From JBMDXB01 sp048594975 (GTDB lineage Bacteria; Acidobacteriota; Vicinamibacteria; Vicinamibacterales; 2-12-FULL-66-21), in the NCBI GenBank assembly GCA_048594975.1, contig JBMDXQ010000105.1, positions 13,388 to 77,387 on the forward strand: 64,000 nucleotides of DNA, read 5' to 3'. Each line of letters opens with the position of its first letter. The stretch's first letter is position 1. The position numbers and the translations under genes were made by a program. Positions 24,999 to 32,417 of the stretch are shown in pieces. The notes beneath the pieces are model-generated. The model was not told the origin of the DNA. It was given only the letters and a program-made list of their open reading frames with translations, and did not search any database.

Positions 24999-27410
24999 AT
25001 GAACGGAGCACTCCGCGACGTCCGGTATGCCATCCGCGCGCTGCTCCACACGCCGATCCTGTTCGCCGCCGGGGTCCTTACGCTGGCGGCCGGAATCGGC
25101 CTGGCCACGGGCGTATTCGCCGTCGTCTACGGGGTCCTCCTTCGTCCGCTCCCGTATCCCGACGCCGATCGCCTCGCGGTGCTGTCGCTGGTCTACACCG
25201 CCATCGAGCGGCGCGAGGCGGGCGTGCCGCTGGCGGAAGTCGAGGAGTGGCGGCGGCGCACGCGCGTGTTCCAGCACCTTGCGGCGCATTCCACGGCCGA
25301 CTTCACGCTCCGCGGCGCCGGGGATCCGCGGAGCGTGCGCGGCACGATGGCGACCGAGGGGTTCTTCGAAATGCTCGGCGCCGGCGCCCTGGAGGGATCG
25401 ACTCGGGACGTGGCGGAGGGCACGGGGATCGCCGTGAGCGCGCGGCTCGCCGACCAGATCGGCCGATCCGGCTCGTGGCGGTCGCGCGGCCTGACGCTCG
25501 GCGCCCGGGATTTCACGGCGGCCGCGATTATGCCGCCGTCGTTCGCGTTTCCGAGCGAGCGCTCGGAGGTGTGGGTCCGTGCCGATGTCATGCCCGGCAT
25601 CGTGGTCTTCGGCAGCCGCGATCAGCGGCGTTTCACGCTCGTCGGCCGGCTCGCGCCCGGCGTCACGCTCGCGCAGGCCACCGACGACGTGAAGCGCGTC
25701 GTGAAGGAGATCGACGCGATGAACGCGGCGGCGGAGGCGCAGCGCCGCGACGCGACGCTCGTGCCGCTCGACGAGTGGGTCCGGCGCGGGGGGCGCGAGA
25801 AGATCCTGCCGTTTCTCGCCGGCGCGCTGCTGGTGCTGTTCATCGCCTGCGCGAACGTGTCAGGGCTGCTCGTCGGGCGAGCCGTCTTCCGCCAGCGTGA
25901 GTTCGCGGTACGGCGGGCGCTCGGCGGCGGCGCCGCGCATGTGCTGCGCGCGTCGCTGGCCGAGAGCTTCACGGTCTCGCTGCTCGGCTGGGCCCTCGGT
26001 CTGTGGATTGCCTGGCTGGTGATCCGCGTCTTCGAGTCGCGGGCGGCGGGCGCCATTCCCAACCTGTCGGCCGTGCGCCTCGACGCCCCCATCCTGCTCG
26101 CCAGCCTCGCGCTCGCCGTCCTGGTCGCGCTGCTCAGCGGCGCCGCGCCGGCGCTGCGCGCCGTGCGCAGCGATCCCAACACCGCGCTCAAGCAGGGCTC
26201 CGATCGCATCGGGCGCGGCAGCCTGGCGCTGCGCGGCGCGCTCGTCGCCGGGCAGATCGCGATGACGGTCGTGCTGCTCGTCGCCGCCGGGCTGCTGATG
26301 CGCACCGTGCTCACGATCGCGGCGGCCGAGCGCGGCTTCGAGGCCCGGCAGGCCATGGCCGTGCGGCTGGTGCTCACGCAGACCGTGCGGTTCAACGCGA
26401 CCGAGCGCGCGTCGTTGATCGACCGGCTGGTGGAACGCGCGCGGGCGCTGCCCGGCGTCAGCGCCGCCGGCGTTGGCAGCGATCTGCCGCCGACCAGCCC
26501 GCAGCTGTCGATGACGATTCGCGTGACCACGAGCGATCGGCAGCACGACCAGACCTACACACTCGGCTACGCCGCCGCGACCCCCGGTTATCTCGAGGCC
26601 ATTGGCGCGACGCTCGTGAAAGGGCGTCTGTTCGCGGAGCCCGATCGGCTGACGCCGACGCCGGTCGCGGTGGTGACCGAATCAGCGGCGCGCGCGCTGT
26701 TCCGGGATCGCGAACCGGTCGGCCGCGACTGGCCCGCGCCGATGCCCACCGCCAGCGGCCAGCGCCTGCGGCCGCGCGTCGTCGGCGTGATCAAGGACGT
26801 CAAGTACGGCGGGCTCGATCGCGCGGGCCCGGCGCTGACCATCTTCACGACGTGGGAGCACCTCGCGCCGGGCCAGGCGCACCTGGTCGTGCGATCGGCG
26901 GCGCCGCCGGCGACGCTCGCCGGTCCCCTGCGCAGCCTCGTGCAGGAGATCGACCCGACGCTGCCGCTCTTCACCCCGCAGACGCTCGACGAGGTGGTCG
27001 CCGGGTCGATGGCGGACCGCCGGCTACGGCTCCAGCTCGCCACCGCGTTTGCCGGCCTGGCGCTTGCGCTCGCGGCCGTCGCGCTGTGGGGTGCCGTCGC
27101 GCAGAACGTGCTCGACCGCCGCCACGAGCTGGCCGTGCGGCTGGCGCTCGGGGCGACGAGCGGCAACGCCGTCGCGCTCATGGTCCGCGGCGGGCTGCTG
27201 CTGATCGGCGCTGGCATCGTGCTGGGTGGCGCGGCCGGCGCCGCCGCAGCCCGCGCCCTGCGCCACCTGCTGCACGGCGTCTCGCCGTTCGACCCGCTCA
27301 CCTTCGCCGCCGCGCTCGCGGCGGCCGCGGTCGTCTCCGTGCTCGCGTGCTACGTCCCGGCGCGCCGGGCTGCTTCGATAAGCCCTGCCGAACTGCTGAG
27401 AGAAGCCTAA
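24999..27410 (+). CDS. ABC transporter permease, ADOP family (MacB-like)
   Basis: An 803-aa permease of the acidobacterial duplicated orphan permease type: N-terminal helix after RDVRYAIRALLHTPILF, a large MacB periplasmic core, a first FtsX domain (near 290-400, with ANVSGLLVGRAVFRQREFAV RR-type loop), a second periplasmic core and a second FtsX domain (from about 685, RRHELAVRLALGA) to the C-terminus. No ATPase gene is adjacent, as usual for this family. Members are thought to act in export of toxic compounds or macrolide-like substances, but no substrate is known. The ATG overlaps a short upstream purine stretch. Direct repeat words flank the gene on both sides. Confidence 0.88.
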   Translation: MNGALRDVRYAIRALLHTPILFAAGVLTLAAGIGLATGVFAVVYGVLLRPLPYPDADRLAVLSLVYTAIERREAGVPLAEVEEWRRRTRVFQHLAAHSTADFTLRGAGDPRSVRGTMATEGFFEMLGAGALEGSTRDVAEGTGIAVSARLADQIGRSGSWRSRGLTLGARDFTAAAIMPPSFAFPSERSEVWVRADVMPGIVVFGSRDQRRFTLVGRLAPGVTLAQATDDVKRVVKEIDAMNAAAEAQRRDATLVPLDEWVRRGGREKILPFLAGALLVLFIACANVSGLLVGRAVFRQREFAVRRALGGGAAHVLRASLAESFTVSLLGWALGLWIAWLVIRVFESRAAGAIPNLSAVRLDAPILLASLALAVLVALLSGAAPALRAVRSDPNTALKQGSDRIGRGSLALRGALVAGQIAMTVVLLVAAGLLMRTVLTIAAAERGFEARQAMAVRLVLTQTVRFNATERASLIDRLVERARALPGVSAAGVGSDLPPTSPQLSMTIRVTTSDRQHDQTYTLGYAAATPGYLEAIGATLVKGRLFAEPDRLTPTPVAVVTESAARALFRDREPVGRDWPAPMPTASGQRLRPRVVGVIKDVKYGGLDRAGPALTIFTTWEHLAPGQAHLVVRSAAPPATLAGPLRSLVQEIDPTLPLFTPQTLDEVVAGSMADRRLRLQLATAFAGLALALAAVALWGAVAQNVLDRRHELAVRLALGATSGNAVALMVRGGLLLIGAGIVLGGAAGAAAARALRHLLHGVSPFDPLTFAAALAAAAVVSVLACYVPARRAASISPAELLREA

Positions 27411-27510
27411 TCAACTCCCAATTCCCAACCTCCAACTCCCAACCCGGTCGAATTTACGAGTGCGGTTGGGAGTTCCAGGCCCTTGGGAATCGGAGGTTGG
27501 CCGCTGGGCG
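27411..27510. repeat. CAACTCCCAATTCCCAAC word repeats, inverted
   Basis: The 100-base gap between two convergent genes starts with CCAACTCCCAA-type words and ends with their complement (GGTTGGGAGTT, TTGGGAATCGGAGGTTGG), so it can fold into a long hairpin serving both gene ends. Bases 27445-27478 repeat 24854-24893 upstream of the ADOP gene. Confidence 0.6.
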
Positions 27511-28974
27511 TCATCGTCGGGTAGCCCTCCGCTCCGTGTCCCCTTGCCACACCTTCGCCTCGCGCACCGCGCCCGAGGCGTCGCGAACGAACTCGACGCG
27601 GAAGTCGCTGTCGGTCGCGAAGAAGGTGGTGGCGTTCTCCGGGAACAACTCGGAGCGCTGCGGCCCGGTGCCGCGGAAGAGGCGATCGCTCTCGGCGACG
27701 ATCTGCAGCACCACCGGCGGGGAGCGCACCCCAATCTCATAGCTGCCGGCGAAATCCTTGTAGGTGGACGGATCGGCCGTGCCCGGCGTCCGCTCGATCG
27801 GGTCCATGCCCGGCCACTTGTACTCGCGCGCCACTGCGCGGGCGAGGTCCTGCAGGATGAGCCCGCCGAGATCCGAGTTGGTCATGATCGCGACGCCCGA
27901 GGCGGTGTCGCGGTAACAGACGAGAAAGCAGCGGAAGCCCGCGTTCGATCCGCCGTGGCCGAAGCGCGCGTCCGCCCCCCCGCCGATCACCCCGAAGCCG
28001 AGGCCGTACTCCTCGAACTCACGGCGGATCATCCGCCCCGCCAGCTCGCGCGCCAACACTTTCTGCGAACGGCCGGTGGCGACTTTCTGCACCTCGATCG
28101 CGAACCGCCCGAGATCCTCGGGGGTCGTCCAGAGTCCCGCCGCCGCCTGCTCCGGATACGTGTGCCAGCCGCCGGGAACGGGGTCGCCGTTGGACCGATA
28201 GCCGGTCGCCGCCTCGTCCCGGAGATCGACGGGAATCGGCTGCACGAACGTGCTGTGGCGCATGCCGAACGGCTCGAGCACGAGCTCGCGCACCGATTGG
28301 GCGAACGGTTTCTTCGTTTCGTCCTCCACGAGCTGTTGCACGATCTGATAGCCGCCGCCGGCATAGCGGAACTGCGAGCCCACCGGAATGTCGACGCGCA
28401 CGGGTCCCGAGTTGGACGGCTTCGCGCCGTCGAGCACCTGCGCGAGCGTCGGCACGTCCTCCCCCTCTGCGTAGCCACGGAAACCGGAAACGGTGACCCC
28501 TGCCGAGTGTGTCAGGAGATGTCTGAGCGTGACCTTCTGCTTCTCGGTGAATTCGTTCGCGGGGACCTTCCATGACACCAGGAAGGTGTTGACGTCCTCG
28601 TCGAGCTTCAGCCGGCCGCGCGAGACGAGCGCGAGCGCCGCTGCCGCTGCGACCGGCTTGCTGATTGACGCCGCCTGGAAGAGCGTGTCGGTGTCGGCGC
28701 GCCGCCGTGCCGCCACGTCGGCCATGCCCCACGCCCGCAGCCACTCCAGGCTGCCGTTGTTGAAGACCGCGATGCTGACGGCGGGGATGGTCAGCTCGCG
28801 CATGCGGTCGACGAGCTTCGTGGTCCTGACCGGTCGGCCCTTGAGCACGACGGGCGGGACCAGGCCTTCCTCGATCCGGCGGATCCGCGCCTCGTACGGG
28901 TTCTGTGCCGCCACCGCGCAGGCCGCGGCGAGCACCAGCTGCAGCCAGCGGCGTCGGGCGCGCGCCACGCTCAC
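27511..28974 (-). CDS. Secreted serine hydrolase, beta-lactamase/class C family
   Basis: A 487-aa protein with an Ala-rich signal peptide (RRWLQLVLAAACAVAAQ) and a penicillin-binding-protein-like hydrolase domain. The nucleophile motif SxxK is seen as FQAASISKPVAAAAALAL. A third-motif-like HGGSNAGF occurs near the C-terminal end of the domain, then a 100-residue beta tail (DFAGSYEIGVRSPPVVLQIV). Such proteins are D-peptidases or esterases rather than antibiotic beta-lactamases. The GTG start overlaps the TGA stop of the ADOP gene in GTGA, so the two are coupled; the long upstream frame is the shadow of that gene. Confidence 0.85.
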   Translation of the reverse strand: MSVARARRRWLQLVLAAACAVAAQNPYEARIRRIEEGLVPPVVLKGRPVRTTKLVDRMRELTIPAVSIAVFNNGSLEWLRAWGMADVAARRRADTDTLFQAASISKPVAAAAALALVSRGRLKLDEDVNTFLVSWKVPANEFTEKQKVTLRHLLTHSAGVTVSGFRGYAEGEDVPTLAQVLDGAKPSNSGPVRVDIPVGSQFRYAGGGYQIVQQLVEDETKKPFAQSVRELVLEPFGMRHSTFVQPIPVDLRDEAATGYRSNGDPVPGGWHTYPEQAAAGLWTTPEDLGRFAIEVQKVATGRSQKVLARELAGRMIRREFEEYGLGFGVIGGGADARFGHGGSNAGFRCFLVCYRDTASGVAIMTNSDLGGLILQDLARAVAREYKWPGMDPIERTPGTADPSTYKDFAGSYEIGVRSPPVVLQIVAESDRLFRGTGPQRSELFPENATTFFATDSDFRVEFVRDASGAVREAKVWQGDTERRATRR

Positions 28975-31442
28975 GCCTCCCACCTCAGCGCGTGCGCCGG
29001 ATCCACGGCCGCCGCCCGCGCCGCCGGCAGATAGCTGGCGAGCAGCGCCGTCAGCCCGAGGCCCACGGCCACCGCCGTGTAGGTCAGCGGATCGAGCGCC
29101 TCGACGCCGAAGAGCAGCGATTTCATCACGCGGGTCAGCGCGGCGGCGGCCGCGATTCCCATCGTGATCCCAAGGGCAGCAAGCGCCAGCGCCTGCCGGA
29201 GGAACAGGCCGCTGACGTCCCGCCGCTCGGCGCCGAGCGCGATGCGGATGCCGATTTCGCGCGTCCGCTGCGTCGCCACGTACGAGATCACGCCGTAGAT
29301 GCCGACCACTCCCAGCAGGAGCGCCACGGCCGCGGCGATGGCGAGCATCACGAGCGCAAACGAGGTCTGCGCCATCGAGTCCCGCTGGATGGCCGCGAGC
29401 GTTCTCACCCCGGAGAGCGGCAGGTTGGGATTCACCGCCCACACCGCCTGCTGTACTTCCTTCAGCAGGGTGGGCGAGCCGGCGCGGGCGGTGCGGATCG
29501 CATACCCCATCGAGCGTGACACGACGACGTCGTCGAACCAGAGCTGCCGGTGCAGCAGCGGCCAGTACACGATCGCCGGCGCGGCGGTCGCCGCTCCGTC
29601 ATCGCGCGCGTCGCCGACCACGCCGACGATCGTCCGCCAGGGCGACTTGGGCGTCGGCCGGATACGCCGGCCGATCGCTTCCGCCGGCTCCTTCCAGTAC
29701 TCACGCGCGAAGTTTTCGGTGACGACGCCGACCGGCGCCATCGTGAAGACGTCGTTCCAGGTGATGGCGCGCCCCGCGACGATCGGGTTGCCCATCGTCT
29801 CGAAGTAGTTCTCGCCGATCCACTTGAAGCGCCGGAGGGGCGGCAGCCGTCCCTCGGGTGCGGGCACGTTCTCGACGAAGATGGGGTCGTTGCTGTCGTT
29901 GCCGTCCATCGTGATCGACGACGACAGCCCGACCGACGTGACGCCCGGGATCTGCGCGATCCGTTCGACGATCCGCTGGTGGGTGCGCGCGGTCAGCGCG
30001 GGATCCGGGATGAGCGATTCCGGAATGGTGAGGCGGACGGTCAACACGTCCTCGGGGTTGGTGAACCCCGGCGGCACGCGCCGCATCGCCTGGAAGGTGC
30101 GGATCATCAGGCCGGAGGCGACGAGCAGCACGACCGCTAGGGCGATCTCGGCGACGACGAGAGCGTTGCGCGCGCGGTGGCGCTCGCGCCCCGCGCTCGA
30201 GAGCCGCCCGCCTTCCTTCAACGCGCCGGCGACGTGCGGCGTCGCGAACCGCGCCACCGGGATGATCCCGAAGAGCAGCCCCGCGCCGAGCGACACCGCC
30301 AGCGTGAAGGCGAGTACGGTGCCGTCGATGGCGATCTCGCCGAGGCGCGGCAGGCCTTCGGGGGCGATCGCCACCAGCGTGCGGATGCCCGCCGAGGCGA
30401 GCAGCAGGCCGACCACGCCGCCGGCGAGCGACAGCGCCAGGCTCTCCGACAGCAGCTCCCAGGCGACGCGCACGCGACTCGCACCGAGTGCGGTGTGGAT
30501 GGCCAGCTCCTGCTGCCGCCCCTCGGCGCGCACCAGGAACAGATTCGCCACGTTCGCGCAGGCGATGAGCAGGACCAGGCCCACTGTTCCGAGCAGCACC
30601 CAGAGCACGCGCCCGACGTCGCCGATCACGTCCGCAGAGAGCGGCCGGACGTTGGGCCCCATCTTGACCTCTGCGAACATCTCGCGGGTGAACCCGGCGG
30701 GCAGCGGAAACCGGTCCATCACCATCGGGAGCATGCGGGCGATGTCGGCGTTCGCCTGCTCGATCGTGGCCCCGGGCTTCAGACGCGCGACCGCCTGGTA
30801 GCTGAAGTTGCCGACGAAGACCTTGGCGCGGTCGAAACGGAACGGCAGGATGATCTGCGGGTTGGTGTTCAGGAACTTGAAGCTCGCCGGCAGCACGCCG
30901 ATGATCTCGCGCGGCCGGCCGTCGATCGTGAGGCCGCGGCCGACGATCGCCGGGTCGCCGCCGAACTTCCGCATCCAGTAGCCGTGCGCCAGCATGACCC
31001 GCTCGGACGTGCCGGGCGAGTCGTCCTCTTTCGAGAAGCGGCGGCCGAGCGCCGCTTCGACTCTCAGCACGCCGAGCGTGCCATCGGTCACCAGCAGGCC
31101 CTCCACGCGTTCGGGCTCGCCGATGCCCGTCACCGTCACGGCGGTGTTGTCCCACATGCCGATGCCTTCGAAGGTCCGCCCCTCCTCGCGATACACGAAA
31201 TAGGTCGCGGGCGACTGGTTGAGGACCGGGAAATTCATCCCGGGGGCGGAGTGCCAGACGCCGACGAGACGCTCCGGTTCGGCAAACGGCAGCGGCTTCA
31301 GCAGGACGCCGTTGACCACGCTGAAGATCGCGACGTTGGCGCCGATGCCGAGGCCGAGCGTGAGGATCGCGACGACGGAGAAGAGCGGCGCACGGGCCAG
31401 GCGCCGGGCGACGCGGCGGGTTCTGAGCGGAAGGAATTGCAT
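28971..31442 (-). CDS. ABC transporter permease, ADOP family (MacB-like)
   Basis: An 823-aa ADOP permease starting at MQFLPLRTRRVARRLARAPL. First helix is VVAILTLGLGIGANVAIFSVVNG; periplasmic core; first FtsX domain with ANVANLFLVRAEGRQQELAI; second core; last FtsX domain with TQRTREIGIRIALGAERRDV and a terminal HALRWEA, the family's typical end. The upstream part of the open frame passes through the GGAACC spacer and is rejected. The coupled gene downstream encodes a beta-lactamase-fold hydrolase, a pairing that suggests a shared role in the envelope or in handling of a peptide-like compound. No ATPase gene is adjacent. Confidence 0.88.
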   Translation of the reverse strand: MQFLPLRTRRVARRLARAPLFSVVAILTLGLGIGANVAIFSVVNGVLLKPLPFAEPERLVGVWHSAPGMNFPVLNQSPATYFVYREEGRTFEGIGMWDNTAVTVTGIGEPERVEGLLVTDGTLGVLRVEAALGRRFSKEDDSPGTSERVMLAHGYWMRKFGGDPAIVGRGLTIDGRPREIIGVLPASFKFLNTNPQIILPFRFDRAKVFVGNFSYQAVARLKPGATIEQANADIARMLPMVMDRFPLPAGFTREMFAEVKMGPNVRPLSADVIGDVGRVLWVLLGTVGLVLLIACANVANLFLVRAEGRQQELAIHTALGASRVRVAWELLSESLALSLAGGVVGLLLASAGIRTLVAIAPEGLPRLGEIAIDGTVLAFTLAVSLGAGLLFGIIPVARFATPHVAGALKEGGRLSSAGRERHRARNALVVAEIALAVVLLVASGLMIRTFQAMRRVPPGFTNPEDVLTVRLTIPESLIPDPALTARTHQRIVERIAQIPGVTSVGLSSSITMDGNDSNDPIFVENVPAPEGRLPPLRRFKWIGENYFETMGNPIVAGRAITWNDVFTMAPVGVVTENFAREYWKEPAEAIGRRIRPTPKSPWRTIVGVVGDARDDGAATAAPAIVYWPLLHRQLWFDDVVVSRSMGYAIRTARAGSPTLLKEVQQAVWAVNPNLPLSGVRTLAAIQRDSMAQTSFALVMLAIAAAVALLLGVVGIYGVISYVATQRTREIGIRIALGAERRDVSGLFLRQALALAALGITMGIAAAAALTRVMKSLLFGVEALDPLTYTAVAVGLGLTALLASYLPAARAAAVDPAHALRWEA

Positions 31443-31540
31443 GTGAGGTTTAGACGCAAGAAGGTGGTGCGGGTTCGGTTGAACGGCTCGCGCGGGATGC
31501 CCTTCCGCCGGTGCGGCGGCGCCCGTCGCCTGGTCGCATA

Positions 31541-31680
31541 ATGGACCGTCCTGTTCGGTGGTCAGTCCTGAACACTGGCCTGGACAGGTTCCAAACGGAA
31601 CCTGGAACCCGCGGAACCCTGGACCCGCGGAACCCAGACCCCGAGGAACCCCGGAACCCGAGGCCGACGCAATCGCCAGG
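31541..31680. repeat. GGAACC word repeats in divergent spacer
   Basis: Tandem variants of CCGCGGAACCCTGGA and GAGGAACCCCGGAACC fill the spacer between an ADOP gene and the LecA-like gene. The first copy forms a perfect hairpin CAGGTTCC-AAAC-GGAACCTG at 31585-31604. The same word occurs at 1-45 and 1331-1362. Confidence 0.6.
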
Positions 31681-31717
31681 TACACTCCTTGCGGAGTCGA
31701 GCCTCGCCGGAGGACCT

Positions 31718-32344
31718 ATGACGAGAATCACACCGACGTGGGCGCTCGTGGCGGCGCTTGCCTGCGCCGCCGAAACGGTGGTGGTGGCCGACGTGCTGGT
31801 GCTGCGCGACGGACGCCGGGTCGAGGGCACGCTGGTCGGCGTGCGCGGCGACCGCGTCGAGTTCGAGGATCGCGACGGGCAGACGCGCCAGTACCGCCGC
31901 TCGGAGGTGCGCGCCATCCAGTTCGAGGAGAGCGACGCCGGCTGGCGCTATCGCGACGACGCGTTCGGCGGCGGGCGCCCGCGCGCGGGCCTGCGCGAGC
32001 GCTCCGTGTCAGTGGCGGGGCGCACCGCGTGGACCGACACCGGGATCGACCTGCGGGTGGGGCAGAACGTCTACTTCAGCGCCACCGGCGAGGTCCGCTG
32101 GGGCCCCGGCCGGCGCGCCGGCGCCGCCGGCGAGCGCAACTCGCCGTTCAACGCGCACCGGCCGATGCCGGATCGGCCGGCCGCCGCCCTCATCGGCAGG
32201 ATCGGCCCGAACGGCGATCCGTTCTTCATCGGCAACGCGGCCGAGGCGATTCGGGTCCGCGGGGCAGGACGCCTCTACCTGGCCGTCAACGACGATTATC
32301 TGGAGGACAATTCCGGGTCGTTCAGGGTTGTCATTGCATACTGA
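31718..32344 (+). CDS. Secreted protein with LecA/PA-IL-like carbohydrate-binding domain
   Basis: A 208-aa exported protein with GGAGGA ribosome site and signal peptide MTRITPTWALVAALACAAE. Residues 25-75 (VLVLRDGRRVEGTLVGVRG, DRVEFEDRDGQTRQYRRSEV) form a small beta module seen in many acidobacterial proteins. The C-terminal domain reads WTDTGIDLRVGQNVYFSATG, then ALIGRIGPNGDPFFIG and RLYLAVNDDYLEDNSGSF, the pattern of the PA-IL (LecA) galactose-lectin family with its calcium-binding acidic loop NDDYLEDNSG. It probably binds sugars outside the cell. It is followed by a hairpin spacer and a metalloprotease. Confidence 0.8.
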   Translation: MTRITPTWALVAALACAAETVVVADVLVLRDGRRVEGTLVGVRGDRVEFEDRDGQTRQYRRSEVRAIQFEESDAGWRYRDDAFGGGRPRAGLRERSVSVAGRTAWTDTGIDLRVGQNVYFSATGEVRWGPGRRAGAAGERNSPFNAHRPMPDRPAAALIGRIGPNGDPFFIGNAAEAIRVRGAGRLYLAVNDDYLEDNSGSFRVVIAY

Positions 32345-32348
32345 CGGG

Positions 32349-32417
32349 TGTCAATGCTGAATGCTAATGCCGAAGGAACTAGAATTCGCATTCAGCATTC
32401 GTCATTCAGCGTTGACA
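32349..32417. repeat. GAATGCTGA inverted repeat ending at a start codon
   Basis: TGTCAATGCTGAATG (32349-32363) pairs with CATTCAGCGTTGACA (32403-32417) in 14 of 15 positions; inner copies of GCATTCAGCATTC extend it. The right arm ends on the base before the ATG of the metalloprotease gene, which has no Shine-Dalgarno site. It also lies 5 bases after the stop of the LecA-like gene. Confidence 0.6.

Noticed and set aside
27511..28974. Antibiotic-resistance beta-lactamase
   Set aside because: The SxxK fold alone is shared by many esterases and D-peptidases; the long C-terminal tail and soil context favour a housekeeping hydrolase.
31541..31680. CRISPR array
   Set aside because: Repeats are 6-15 bases, irregularly spaced and imperfect; there are no unique spacers and no cas genes.
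32361..32417. Upstream in-frame start for the metalloprotease
   Set aside because: These codons are the word-like inverted repeat, and the hydrophobic leader starts only at the triple ATG.
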